Part shown: in pieces, positions 11,231 to 22,639 of the stretch
Numbering within the stretch: position 1 is the stretch's first letter
How the letters are laid out: the number at the start of each line of letters is the position of its first letter
The notes under the pieces: model-generated
What the model was told of the DNA's origin: nothing
Seen by the model: the letters and a program-made list of their open reading frames with translations, nothing else
Databases searched by the model: none
Source: Valencia hispanica
Taxonomy: Eukaryota > Chordata > Actinopteri > Cyprinodontiformes > Valenciidae
Reading direction: 5' to 3'
DNA length: 64,000 nucleotides
Assembly (NCBI GenBank): GCA_963556495.2
Contig: OY747715.1
Location: forward strand, 2,200,739-2,264,738
Position numbers and translations under genes: made by a program

Positions 11231-11834
11231 AAATTCACTGGAGTTTGTGGTTAAGCTGTGACAAAATAGGGAAAAGTTTAGCAGATGTGAATAGTACTGG
11301 AAGATAATAAATGTAATCATTTGTTTTGCATCTGAGCAGGAAGAAACATTTAATAGTCTTTAAGAGGAACAAGGAAATCTAGTAGGCTACTTATTACACA
11401 CATTGTGCAAAACACTTCAATCTGAATAATTCATTGGTCTGAAATATGCAGACAGAAGGAACCAACTACAAAATGAAAACATCTGAATAGTTTTGCACGG
11501 GGCTGAAAGGGGTTTTTTGTTTGGTACTTTCCTTGAAAGAACTTCCTTCTCTGGGTATGTTGTGTATCATAAAAAATCTGTGAAAAGACACAAATTGAAT
11601 AAAATGCTTCATTATTCCAGAGATTAATAGATGAAAGTAAAATATAAAATAGATCTTTGTGTTATTAAATTCCCTCATTTTTCTGTCTGAGAAGCTGAAC
11701 AATCTTTGCTTTCTACAACATGTGTTCTCATGAATGGATCCAGCTAATTCTAACAGTCTTGTTATCGATTGGCAATGAATGCAGTATTTCTGGTTGTCTG
11801 GAGGCTGGACCCTCCCTCCACCACCTGACAATGA
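11231..11834. other. Region upstream of C1q gene 1
   Basis: No gene found. The last part holds the proximal promoter of the C1q gene. A 133-aa frame on the - strand (11466-11867) has no recognisable domain and overlaps the promoter, so I do not call it. Confidence 0.3.
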
Positions 11835-11842
11835 TATATAAA
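11835..11842 (+). promoter_or_regulatory. TATA box of C1q gene 1
   Basis: TATATAAA lies 56 bases before the start codon, which leaves room for a 5' UTR of roughly 25-35 bases. It is the only strong TATA in the preceding 300 bases. Confidence 0.6.
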
Positions 11843-11897
11843 CCTTGGTGAGCTTTGCAGGAGACACAGCTGCAGTCTGCAGATTACCTGAGACACA

Positions 11898-12069
11898 ATG
11901 AAGAACGTTCAGTTCTACCTGATGTTCCTGCTGGTCAGCTCAGCGTTCACGTATCAGCCAGAGGACCACTGGTCTTCTTCAGGGGAAATCCATGAAGCTC
12001 TGAGAGACATGACCACCTCGTTGACCGAGCTGAAGATTGGGGTTGAAACTTTAAAACAGGAAAACGCAG
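11898..12069 (+). CDS. C1q gene 1, exon 1 (signal peptide, coiled-coil start)
   Basis: Encodes residues 1-57 plus one base. It starts at the first ATG after the TATA box and ends at donor GTATGG. The segment after the signal peptide ([15 protein letters not shown]) is heptad-like. Confidence 0.85.
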
Positions 12070-15000
12070 GTATGGTATTAGCATCTTTGGTATCATGGTG
12101 AAATGTGACTGAAGTACAGGCGAGACCTGAAGGTGATTCCTGGAAGGCATGACTTTTGGTTTTATTCACATAAGTAACCAACTCTAGGCTGCATAGAGAA
12201 ACCTTTAGAGTTTGGTATCATCTGCATACAGGTGGACTTTAGCTGTTGACATTTACTTCCTGACCTTATTTATGGTGAAAAACTATGGAATTATATTTCA
12301 GTCGAAAAATCCCGAGCGAGATTTTCAACCCTCACCTGCGCGTATTCAACAAGGCACGCACGTAATTGCTGATGCGCGCATATTCAACAACACGCGTGTA
12401 GAATTCATCTCATGAGTATCCAACAACCCGCGCATGTGGATTTCACCTCATAACGCGCTCTACACAAAGCTTTCATACACGCGTGAAGGTATATCTTAGG
12501 AGAGGCTGCGCCCTCAAAAGAAAATTCTGCGCAAGCGAGTAAAAGACTTTTGACTGTTTAGAGGAGGAGCCTAAGGTCGGCACTGACCCTGTGTAATTGG
12601 TCTTTTTAAATCGGTAATGCCCGGTGAGGGTTGAAAATCTCGCTCTGGATTTTTGACTGAAATATAATAGACAGAAAGCTGGTCACTATGGCAACATCAG
12701 CAACACATGTCAATGTTAGTTTACCACCATCCGAAACCAAATTAACTAGCATTGGTCGTTTACTTTGTAATGGTTCCAAGAACAACTTGGTTTCCTACAA
12801 CATAAAAACAGAACTAAATTGGGTTTTATTTGTTTTTCAGGCCAAGGAACACAGCTGGAGAATCAGAAGGCTGAGATCAACAGACTGAAGGAGCAGCTGG
12901 AAGGTAACCTTTAACAATTATCGTCAATCTTAAACATGAAAAATACATCCATGGGTTTTTAGACATTTTCAGAACTCAGCTTCTGATCATTTTAAAGGAA
13001 AGAAAATTTGGATTAATGGTCTCAGTTGGATTTTTTTAAAAACCAATACCTGAACTAAATGCTTGATGTCATATGTATGAAATGTATTCATGCTCTCTTG
13101 CTTTTTTTATTTTTCTCTTGCTTTATTGTGTATCATGTATAATGTGTGTTTCTTTTATGTGTTTTTTTTAAATCACCAAATCATGTAAAGCACCTTGAAT
13201 TACCCTGCTTTTGAAAGTGTGCTATACAAAAAAAAATTGCCTTGCCTTGCCTTGAACTAAGAGCCAAGATACAGAAGAATCCCTTTTACAGCGCCACCTT
13301 CTGATGGAAGCTCATAAAATTCTTCCCTACTCTGGGAAGCTCGATGACATCTTCATGTTCTTGTAATTGCATCACTTTTTATTATTATTATTATTCAAAG
13401 CAGTTCAACTCTCCACATGGTGGCGCTATGATGATTTATTATTTTCTTGTTTTCACAAATGTGTTTATTTTTCTCATTGGCTGTTATGAAGTAAGAAGTT
13501 TATTGTTTCTTTTGACACTAAGGCCCTGATCTATCAAAGGTTTGAGCTTGTTAAAATCTGCGCAAACCTCACAGCGAGCACAAAAACATGCAGCAGGTGA
13601 TTTACTAAGCAGACGCAGGGAGGACTACGTCTATTACTGACAAAGGAAAAATATAATTCACACACATTCTAACCTTTTTCTCCAAAGACGCTTCATAACT
13701 CACTGTGCGCTCAGCGCGTCTGCGCCTGCTGTCTCTGGAATACGGCGCCTGCATGAAGCAGAGAGCGGCGCATGTACACCGCACGCATTAAGTTTATTAA
13801 TCGCAAACAAAAAATATCATTCAAAGACATTCTAGCCTAATAGTGATTAACACTCTAAAAGCCATAGACTTGACAGGTATGACGCCCCTCCCCCCTTTCT
13901 TTGGTGCCAAAGACGCATCATGAACCCATTGAACCTATTCTTCTTCTCTCTGGCTATGGCGCAGTGCCTGGGGCAGAAAGGCTAGCAGACACAGCAGCGG
14001 AGGCAAAGTCCTCATCTGAATACTGCTCTTTGCGCTTGTTATGAATTGTGCACAATCCTAGTAGATCACCTGCAAACCCGGAACACGCCTGACACGCAAT
14101 CTCTTTGCGTTCTTTATTTGGAATATTGATAAATCAGGCACTAAGGATGCATTCAAACCTGCTCTGTTTGGTCCACTTTAATCGAACTCTAATCCGTTTG
14201 CCCAGAAAGTCCGGTTCATTTGGGGAGGTGGGAAAATGCAATCGAATTCAGTTGAAGTGAACCGTGGGGCGGTTTGATTTCATATGTGAATGTCAAGCGG
14301 GCCAGGGATGCTCCAAGGAAGCGGACTATGGTGCAGGGCATTCTGGGTAAACACAACCAAAACAACAGTGCAACAACAACTCAGGCTGGCTCTCTGCTCA
14401 TGCTGAGTCTATTGCTGCAATGTATTTGTATGGCAATTTTGCCAAAGACAACAGAGCTATCTTAAAACCACTCAAATCTGATGCTGCTCCATGTTAGTTT
14501 TTATGTCATGGCACAGGAAACGGCCCTGTGTTTAGTGTCTCTTGGTGCAGCACCACCAGAGGAGAGGAGGTAAAGATGTTGCTAAAAAGGTTCGGTTTGA
14601 TTGACAAAGTGTATTATGAAAACGAACGAGTGTAATGGACTAAAGGTGTGAAAACGACCTCAGACAGAAATCTGAGTACAGTTGATTTGTCTCTGTCTCA
14701 GTCACTCCTGTGGCTCAGCCTGTTTGTCTGAAGGTCATCTTAATCTTGGACCTTCAACACCTTCACTACCGTGGCCTTCAAACATGTGGTGCCACACATC
14801 GGAGATGCCTACGATGCATTAAAGTGGTTCCTGCAAAATTTGAGCTTTCTACAAAATAGAAACAAAACCAACCTGCATTTTACTTGTTTTTCAGACCAAG
14901 GAACAAAGTTGAACAATCAGGAGGATGATATCAACAAGCTGAAGAAGCAGTTGGAAGGTAACCTTTAAAAAATATCATCCATAATTAGCAGAAATATGAA

Positions 15001-16133
15001 AATACAACCATGGGTTTTAGGACATAGTTCAGCTTCTTCCTATTTAAAAAAGAAAAATTGTCTTAATATCTCAGTTGAATTTTTTTAACCACTACCTGAA
15101 CTAGGTGAAGAATATTTCTGTGTGATTAGGATTTAATTAATTAGTCATGTTCTTAGCAAGCGCATCCAAGACAGTAAGTCATGTAAGAGAAAACAAAAGC
15201 CTCCTGTGTGTAAAGTTTTTATAGCAATGTATCAAACTGCATTGCTTGAGAGATGGCACTGTTTTTAATCCACCCTGTTCCTCCATGTTGATCAATATGT
15301 TCATTAAATACCAAAAATGCATGAAGGACTTTCAGTTTCATCTTTGTTTAAGAAGAAGCAGTTTTTGCCATGACAAAGCCAAGGTACAGAGGGATCCCTT
15401 CTACAGCGCCACCTTCTGATGGAGGCGCATAAAATTGTTCCCAGTTATTTCCAACTCTGGGAAGCTCTTGTTCAACATTGACAGCTTCCAGTCTTTGTAA
15501 TTACATCACTTATTTAATCGAAAAGTTCAACTGTCCACATGGTGGCGCTGTGGTTCATTATACTCTTGTTTATTTTTCTAGAACTGTATTGTTTGTTTTG
15601 ACACTAACAAATCAAATATATTCTCTGTCTCAGTCACTCAGGTGGCTTTCTCAGCCCATTTGTCTGAAAGTCATTTAAATCTTGGACCCTTCAACACCTT
15701 CACTACTGTGGCCTTCAAACATCTGGTGACAAACATCGGAGATGCCTACAATGAATTGACAGGTAACAACATTGAACATCATTTAGTCTTCCTCATGCTA
15801 GAAATGCTCATTTCCATTTTACCACCACAACAACTCATGTTCTGTTCTGTAGGTATTTTCTCTGCACCTGTCAGAGGAGCCTACCACTTTGAGCTGCATG
15901 TAGGTGGAAATGGAGCTGGTCATGCTAGCGGAGCTGTGTTGACCAAAAACGGAGAGAGAACTTTCATTGCATATGAACATCAGACAAATGGTTTTTCAAG
16001 TTCCTCTACTGGTATTACGCTGCTTCTGGAGGTGGGAGACCAGGTTTCTGTGAGTCTGTGGCCGCACATGTGGATATTTGATAATGAAAATGAACACTCA
16101 ACCTTCAGTGGTCATCTGCTGTTCACCATGTGA
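11898..16133 (+). CDS. C1q domain-containing secreted protein (C1q-like)
   Basis: Five coding exons, 11898-12069, 12841-12903, 14895-14957, 15634-15762 and 15853-16133, join with GT-AG introns, all in phase 1, to 708 nt (235 aa). Residues 1-18 are a signal peptide (hydrophobic [12 protein letters not shown]). Residues about 30-99 are heptad-like coiled coil with two paralogous 21-residue exons ([15 protein letters not shown] and [15 protein letters not shown]). Residues about 102-235 are a globular C1q/TNF-like domain with [38 protein letters not shown] and the C-terminal FSGHLLF. There is no collagen Gly-X-Y segment, so this is the short globular-head type abundant in fish, expected to be secreted and to trimerise for recognition or signalling. 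AATAAA at 16217-16222 fits its polyadenylation. The exact orthologue cannot be named. Confidence 0.88.
12291..12667. mobile_element. MITE in C1q gene 1 intron 1
   Basis: The ends are inverted over about 45 bases: TTATATTTCAGTC and GAGCGAGATTTTCAACCCTC at the left, their complements at the right, with a few mismatches. The inside is non-coding. The 377-base size and long inverted ends fit a non-autonomous DNA element. No target duplication is obvious. Confidence 0.75.
12841..12903 (+). CDS. C1q gene 1, exon 2 (coiled coil)
   Basis: A 63-base exon between TTTTTCAG and GTAACC, adding 21 residues. It is the paralogue of exon 3. Confidence 0.82.
13040..13258 (+). mobile_element. L2-type LINE 3' tail
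   Basis: It has ATCATGTAAAGCACCTTGAAT followed by a TGCTATAC string and a CCTTGCCTTGCC tail. The same tail occurs near 18000, 23030, 26740 and 53200. Only a few hundred bases are retained, and it interrupts the older of two duplicated C1q segments. Confidence 0.7.
13523..14139. mobile_element. Non-autonomous DNA element with ACTAAG target repeat
   Basis: The left end GCCCTGATCTATCAA is inverted at the right (TTGATAAATCAGGC). Direct repeats ACTAAG lie outside at 13517-13522 and 14140-14145. The inside is non-coding. The duplicated sister segment at about 15600 lacks it, so it entered after the local duplication. Confidence 0.7.
14146..14665. mobile_element. DNA-element copy, relative at 20215-20560
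   Basis: It begins GCATTCAAACCTGCTCTG and ends with a roughly inverted GGTGTGAAAACGACC. Internal strings (GTCCACTTTAATCGAACTC, GCCCAGAAAGTCC) recur at about 20225-20290 beside the second C1q gene. The short frame inside is not a gene. Confidence 0.6.
14702..14826 (+). pseudogene. Dead duplicate of C1q gene 1 exon 4
   Basis: Preceded by the same TCTGTCTCAG acceptor as exon 4, this stretch matches exon 4 (15634-15762) along its length. It has lost 5 bases near the start (the TTTCT region of GGCTTTCTCAG) and one C of GGACCC, and has no GT donor at its end (TAAAGTGG instead of GACAGGTAA). It is a frame-shifted, unspliceable relic of a tandem duplication covering exons 2 and 4. Confidence 0.85.
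14895..14957 (+). CDS. C1q gene 1, exon 3 (coiled coil)
   Basis: 63 bases, the same length and phase as exon 2 and clearly its duplicate. The upstream polypyrimidine tract (TTGTTTTTCAG) is also shared. Confidence 0.82.
15634..15762 (+). CDS. C1q gene 1, exon 4 (first part of C1q domain)
   Basis: Encodes the opening strands [12 protein letters not shown] through [15 protein letters not shown] and ends at donor GTAACA. Confidence 0.87.
15853..16133 (+). CDS. C1q gene 1, exon 5 (rest of C1q domain, stop)
   Basis: Starts after TTCTGTAG and encodes [13 protein letters not shown] through FSGHLLFTM, ending at TGA. The final FSGHLLF is the usual C-terminal strand of the family. Confidence 0.9.
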
Positions 16134-16216
16134 GGAGCAAACAGTTAATCCAGAGTGTTTCTGTCATAAATCATTAATCTCAATTAATATTACATTTATC
16201 TCATTATCTTTAATCA

Positions 16217-16222
16217 AATAAA
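16217..16222 (+). terminator. Polyadenylation signal of C1q gene 1
   Basis: AATAAA, 84 bases after the stop codon. A second AATAAA lies near 16570. Confidence 0.55.
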
Positions 16223-16629
16223 AAACAAAACTGAGAGTTGTGAAGATGCTCTGTGTCAAATGTATGAAGGAGATGTTCTTGTCGTCTGAGACCTTCTGGT
16301 CAAAAGCTGACAGTGGTTCGTAAAAAGACACGAGCAGGATCTTTTAGAAGTTGTGGAAGGTCTGTCTTGATTCTTTTGATTCTTTTAAAAATCACCTAAA
16401 TACTGTTTTTTTTTTTAGATTGATTTAATTTGTAACTGTACGCTTTTTGTGTTATGCAGTTAAATCTTTACTTTTAAGCCTTTCTGTTTCATCTTTTGTG
16501 TTTTTATGGATTTGTAAAAACGTTGACACAAAAACACTTTGTGGTTCAGGATCTGTGAAGGTGCTGTAAAAATAAATACACGTCTTTTCTCCTAAAACGT
16601 TTTTAGTTTGTGTTCAGTTTCTGCATAGA

Positions 16630-17100
16630 GGGGGACAAATAAAGTTTTCCAACAGAAACACAAAAATGTTTGACTCACACAACATTTATAATTATGATAA
16701 ATACTTTAATATTGATTTAATTTTTAATTAGGTCAGATTTAATTTTTTTAAACAATTTAGGGCACCACCCTCATTTAAAGGAATCTTGGACCAAACATTT
16801 TCAGTCATCTATGAAGGTATGAATTCGATGCCGTGGGACGCGCATAAATGCTCGCACACACTGGAATAAGCACAAACAGTTTCTCTCCAAAATATGAGAA
16901 CTTATTGATAAAAAAAGATCACCCTCACAGTCAAAGTATTCAGTCGATAAATTCTATACCTACACAACCAACATGCAAACGAAACTACTAAGCCAAACAA
17001 AGAAAATAGATAATATACAAACGAGTCAAATTCACTAACAAATGAGTAACGCTAATGGAACAAGAATGGAACAATAATAATGATCATAATCATATGATGA
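16630..17100. other. AT-rich intergenic DNA
   Basis: No gene or repeat boundary recognised. Confidence 0.3.
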
Positions 17101-18070
17101 CGGGAGGAAAAGAGGAGAATGTGGTCGTAAATGCATCGAGCAAATCAATGGATGGATGAGTCATAACTTTCTCCAGCTGAACAGAAACAAAACAGAAGTC
17201 ATTATTTTTGGACCTAAAGAGGAACGATCGACAATCAGCACACAGCTTCAGTTAATCCAGCTAGAAACTACTGATCAGGCCTGAAATCTAGGTGTAGTAA
17301 TGGACTCAGACCTGAACCTCCAGGGTCACATAAAGGTCAATAACAAGGTCAGCCTTCTATCACCTGAAGAACATTTCTAGGATTAAAGGACTGATGTCAC
17401 AACAGGACCTAGAAAAACTCATCCATGCGTTTATCTTTAGTCGGATTGATTACTGCAACAGCGTCTTCACAGGTCTGCCTAAAAAGTCAATCAGACAGCT
17501 GCAGCTGATCCAGAACGCTGCTGCTCGTGTTCCTCACTAGAACCAGGAAAGTAGAGCACATCACCCCAGTTCTAAAGTCCTTACACTGGCTCCCTGTAGC
17601 TCAGAGAATAGACGAGTAAATACTTTTACTAGTTTATAAATCATTACACGGCTTAGCACCAAAGTATGATGAAGATCTACTGTTACTATAGCAACCCCCC
17701 CCAGACCAATCAGGTCCTCTAATTCCAGTCTACTAAACATCCCTAGAATCAGAACCAAACATGGAGAAGCAGCTTTCAGTTTCTATGCTCCTCTAATCTG
17801 GAACAAACTTCCAGAAAACTGCAAAGCTGCTGAAACTCTGAGTTCTTTTAAATCACAACTAAAAACGTTTCTGTTTAGAGCTGCTTTTGAGTCATGTTTT
17901 TATGTATCATATGTTTTGTGTGTGCTTCTTGCTTTACTGCTTTTTTTACTTTACATGCTTTGTCTGTGTTTTACTGCTGTTTTTATTTTACCCCTTAATC
18001 ATGTAAAGCACATTGAATCACCTCGTTGTTGAAAGTGTTGCTATACAAATAAAGTTCCCTTGCCTTGCCT
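17100..18070 (+). mobile_element. Decayed L2/CR1-type LINE, RT C-terminus and tail
   Basis: The + strand reads broken pieces of a reverse transcriptase end: [33 protein letters not shown], then a region equivalent to [19 protein letters not shown] near 17800. Several stops and frameshifts are present. It ends in the TCATGTAAAGCACATTGAAT / CCTTGCCTTGCC tail at about 18000-18070. Confidence 0.8.
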
Positions 18071-19089
18071 CAAAGGGGAGTGCAAAGGAACAATAGTCAA
18101 ACAATTGTCTGTGTATATTATATATATTATAATAGGCAGAGAGGGGAAGGGAGATTCCCTGACAGATTCCCAGCTCAACTATTAATTTGTTTAGCTGTAC
18201 AAATTAGCCAAAACTCTGCTCTGGATTCAACCAGTTAGAACAAATAGCAAAATGTTCACTGAATGCGATGAGCAATTTCAGAGAAAACAACGGCTTCAGC
18301 GTTCACACAGCCTATCAATAAGGTTCCCCATTTCTCATTGTCATCGTTTGATCGTTATTAACATGACATTTTAAACTATCTGCCATTCAAGAGACAAATT
18401 TGTTCTAACTTCCGTATGAATTAAGTTAGATTCATGGTTTGTTTATTGTGTTACCCTTGTATTAAGGTTAACTTTTAAACTGTGTGTTCAGTTTCTTTTT
18501 TGTGAGTGAATTATGCAGATAATTATTCCCTCTGTATGCCTGCTCTGATTAGCCAGTATTTAAGCCCCCGTCTGTTCATTCGTTTGTTTGAACAGTTCGT
18601 CTGAGGTTTAGTTGTTCTTACGCACCATTATGGTTCGAGTTAAGTTTCTCAGTTCCTCACACCTCTCCCTGTTTTGTGAAGAGGACAATTTCTCGCCTAG
18701 TTAAATAACAATTCTTAGACCATTTTGTCCCGTAGCTCAGGTAGTTGTTCTGCGCCTAATGGTATTTTGGTTTTCTGACAACAGCAACCATAGCTGCTTC
18801 TTCAGTTTAGATTTACAGACGCATCCTTAGCTATTATCAGATTTCTTTTGACTTCCTTGAATTCCATCTTGACCTTTGACCCCTACTGGAAAACACGTAG
18901 ATCCCTTGTTTTTTTGTTTTGTTTTCTTTCCACTGAATTTTAAAAATGGATTATTCCTTCCTTCAAGAGAAACAAACTCCTGTTAATGATCAGAATACAG
19001 CAGACCAATTATTCCCTCAGTTGATTTCCTGTTTTGTTATAATTTTCTCTTTGAAATATTACCGCTTCAGACCTCAGTATGTCATTATT
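18071..19089. other. Intergenic, nothing recognised
   Basis: AT-rich sequence with only short frames. I see no splice-linked exons. Confidence 0.3.
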
Positions 19090-19280
19090 ATTTAAATATT
19101 GTGGAAGTATTAATCAGCCTACTTTTTCCCTAAACTTTACAGATTTTTTCTTTCAAACAGACCCATGATTTTCCATCATCTTTTGTCAGCATATCAGACT
19201 GTCAGGTGGTGAAGGTCCATTGTAATCAGACGCCATGGTCTGGCTGAGCGCTCAGCTATATCCAGAGAGGAGACACAGCC
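19090..19280 (-). repeat. Dispersed repeat, inverted copy of 9300-9480
   Basis: ATGGTCTGGCTGAGCGCTC and neighbouring sequence are the reverse complement of the copy near 9320, diverged at scattered positions. Confidence 0.65.
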
Positions 19281-19599
19281 ACTTTTCCCAAATGAAAAAG
19301 TGAAGAACCTGTCTTTACACCAACACCGAGCCTCTCAATCTGAAGAACTTTGTCTCACTCTACCAGAAGCCTTAATATTGATTTAAGCCAAACAAAAGAG
19401 GCTGTTACCAAAAGCTATCACTCTAACCAAACCTTTATTTCCAAACCAGAAAGGCTATTATCAAAAAGCACTTACTCTGACCAAAGCCTTTATTTCACTT
19501 TAGTCCAAATCCGAAGGGCTATTTATTTTCTTTTTATCAAAGGCATTTCCTGAATATAAAGCTTACTGCTTCTTATTAATTTCAGACAACTCTGAGAAT

Positions 19600-20010
19600 G
19601 CTCCTCATTGGACTATCCTACAACACAGGGTGTTATCTTCAGTCAGAAGCTTGGGCAGTTTTGCCACAACACAGACTGCTACAGGAGATCCTTCCTGGCT
19701 GCAGCCGTCACGATCTACACCAAATCTTTGAACATTCTTAATTCCCCTCTGGGATCAATAAACTATGTCTGAATTGAGGTTTTCTCAACAACAGATGAAT
19801 TATTCCTTATTAACACCACAATGTGAGCACAAATGGTGCGATATTTAACCTGTGTGTGTCCTTTGTAGTTATCCTGCAGCTGCTGTTTCGATTAACGATG
19901 TTAGCTTGTTCGTTAGCAAAGGTTTAGTGATCGCTCCATTTTTCATCCGCTCGTTCCAGTTGCTTTATCAGATCACTTGTAACCAAAATGTTTTTCATTT
20001 CTCTTGAAAA
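19600..20010 (+). repeat. LINE tail plus flanking repeat (copy of 3.6-4.06 kb)
   Basis: 19600-19780 carries a LINE 3' end with CTCTGGGATCAATAAACTATG. 19785-20010 matches the reverse complement of 3640-3865. Two composites with the same junction point to duplication of one locus. Confidence 0.6.
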
Positions 20011-20214
20011 AAGTCGATTCCACTGGGACGGATCAAATGAAAAAAGGTATGGCTCCCAGCATGATGTGGAGACAGTTGAGGACAAGAGGTAAGGAAGAGC
20101 AGATATGAAAAGTGTGCATGTGAAAAAACTCAAACTAAGACCTATTCGTTGGGGAATGCCAAATATGGTTCTGTATATGTGGCATCTAGAGGCCCATAAA
20201 AAAGGTTGTTTCTA

Positions 20215-20560
20215 AGTAAGCATTCTCATCAGTCCTGTTTAGTCTGTTTTAATTGAACTCTAGCTCATTTGCCCAGAAAGTCCAGTTTGTATGGGGATGT
20301 GGGGATGCACAATTGAAATCTGATGCATACCAAATTAAAACGATCTCTGGTCCTCCTAAAAACCTACGTTTCAACTCGGTTGAATTGAATTCTGGTGCGG
20401 TCGGATGTGAACACCAAGCGGGCCACAAATAAAACCAAAACAACTGCGGAACAACTACTCTGCCTGGTTCTCTGCTCATGCTGAACCCATTGCTGCAACG
20501 TTTTTGTCTGGAATATTTGTGAAAGACAACAGAGCGATCCTAAAATGGCTTCAATCTTTT
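20215..20560 (+). repeat. DNA-element fragment related to 14146-14665
   Basis: It shares the TTTAATTGAACTCTAGCTC and GCCCAGAAAGTCCAG strings with the copy in C1q gene 1, at lower identity. It is non-coding. Confidence 0.5.
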
Positions 20561-20957
20561 AGATTTAATCCAGTAGATCCCACGATTAGTTAATCTGACT
20601 CACCGGATTATTTAATATATAGCCTTTACTTTGAACTTGAATAAATTAAAATGAATTAAAATCCAATAATACATGGATTGTTGAAGCCTGTCCAAATTAT
20701 GTTATTATACTTAAGTTTCGTTTGAAATACTGACAACACTGGTAGCTTTGTTATTTACTCTATAACAGGACCAGTGTTGGGAACGTTACTTTAAAAAGTA
20801 GTTAAAGTTTTTCACTACTTGCTCCAAAAGTAGCTAAGTTAGTATTATAATAAAAGTAACTAGTCACCAGGGAAAGTAACCATTTCCATTTCTGTAATAA
20901 AAGAAATAATTGCTATATAAGAAACTGGACTTTTCTGACCATTTTTCAAAAAGTCAG

Positions 20958-21912
20958 TCAGACTTTCCAACCACAGCAACTCTTCAGCAATCCCTCATAC
21001 TGAGCAAGCATGTAGCGACGGTGGAGAGGAAAAACTCCCCTTTAACAGGAAGAAACCTCCAACAGAACCAGGCTCAGTAGGAGCGGCCATCTGCCACGAC
21101 CGTCTGGGGGTTTGAGAAGACAGAGCAGAGACACAGAAGGAACAGAAGATCTGATATAAGAGAACTTTCTATGTTACAGAAAGTAAAAAGTTGATAACAG
21201 GACACAGTGGATGTTCAGTTACTGGGAGGATCATCCCAGTCGATGCCCCCCGTCCAACAGGGCATTGCAGCCAAGCAGGATACCAGACCAGGGGTGTTTC
21301 TCAATGTCAAGGCGCCTCGCCTACCAAGGCGCCTTGCTTACGAGGACACTGTCCTTCCCTGGTCAAAGAAAACGGTTAACTGGAACAGACTTACATCACG
21401 TGACCGCGGCTGCCCAGGCCCCGCCTTTTGCTTACGCGCTCTGTTTACGTCCCGCCCATCATTATATTTTATACGTATAAGTTTCAATATAGATGTATAA
21501 CGAGAGTTTTACTTTTTTAATTGTGTATATATTGGTTAAATCAAATGTGAAAGCGAGTTAGTTACTGCTAGCAACCGAAGCTGCAACTTCGAAAATACCG
21601 CGATGTATTCAGGGAAATGTTTGACCGAGGGAAGGCATCAAGGAACCTCCCATGTATCCTCGGTCAGTTAGCTAAACGGCAGACAAACGGAGGACAGACG
21701 CCTCGGTAGCACATGAACATTGGAACGCGCCTTGGCGGTCCCTGATGACGTGTCTCCTAGGCAACCGGGGCGGGACCAAGGCATCAAGGCGAGGTTCCTT
21801 GGCATTGAGAAACACCCCAGGTATATCTTCTATGGAGAGAAAAACAAAGAGAGAAAACATAGTTAACAGTCGAAATAACAGAATGTACTGTAATACAACT
21901 GGAGAGTCGTAG
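20958..21912 (-). mobile_element. LINE 3'-UTR fragment, interrupted by a MITE
   Basis: 20958-21291 plus 21821-21912 match 34307-34732, the 3' non-coding part of the large LINE in CUL5, in the same orientation. Homology stops abruptly at GGAGAGTCGTAG (21912). About 88 bases later comes the lost start codon of the C1q pseudogene, so the fragment occupies the place of that gene's promoter. Confidence 0.8.
21292..21817. mobile_element. MITE with 3-bp CAG target duplication, Harbinger-like
   Basis: The ends GGGTGTTTCTCAATG and CATTGAGAAACACCC are exact inverted repeats. CAG flanks both sides (21289-21291 and 21818-21820), and the uninterrupted LINE copy at 34640 has a single CAG. A 3-bp duplication fits the PIF/Harbinger group, but no transposase is present, so the family is inferred. 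Confidence 0.75.
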
Positions 21913-22639
21913 TCGACATGCCTCCTCTTTACTTCAGCTACAGTATTTAACTCTCCATCAGGTCTACAACCGACACAGCTCCGGATTCTCACAGAGAGAA
22001 GGAAGGTCGCCCTGGTTTTCCTGCTGTTCGGTCTCTCTTCATCCGTTTCATTGAAGCAGGTGGAACCAGACAATGAGGTCATTGATGTCCATCGTGAGAA
22101 GAAGGTCAACCCTGTCCTGGGAGGGATGGCAGCTGCCTTGGCTGTCCTGAAGCAGAAAGTCTTCTTTCTGGAAAAGGAGAACAAAGGTGATTCTGGTGTC
22201 ATGTTAATCATCAGAGCGCAGTTTGAACGTCTGAGACAGATTGTGCAGACAAATGAAGCAAGGAGCAGAGCTGGAGAAGATGAAGACTTGGAAGAAGCAG
22301 CAGAAGGATGAGATCTCCATGTTGCAGGAGAAGATGGAAGGTACAGATCTTTAAGGCGCTCAGGATTTAATGACCAATTTTAAACAAAACGAAGATTTTT
22401 CAGAAGATTTCAGCATGAAATCGATGTAACCGGAGGCTGTAGCTTTCTGGTTTTAGAGCGGGGAATGAGGGCCATGTGGAATTGTTTTAATAAACTTCTT
22501 TATTTCCAAGCAGTTCTGCATTAATTTCACTTGGGTTAAGGTCTGCATTGTATCATATCACTGCCCCCACAGGCTGGTACAGTAGGCACTAGGCATTATG
22601 GGTGGGTTACCCTGATCACTACCCCATCACTCTGGAAGA

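Noticed and set aside
11466..11867. 133-aa - strand frame
   Set aside because: Overlaps the C1q gene 1 promoter and has no family resemblance.
22186..22234. A 49-bp intron in C1q-like gene 2 that would restore the coiled-coil frame
   Set aside because: It has GT and AG ends but is very short, has a poor polypyrimidine tract, and would remove coding-like sequence (AQFERLRQIVQTNE). Kept only as an alternative.
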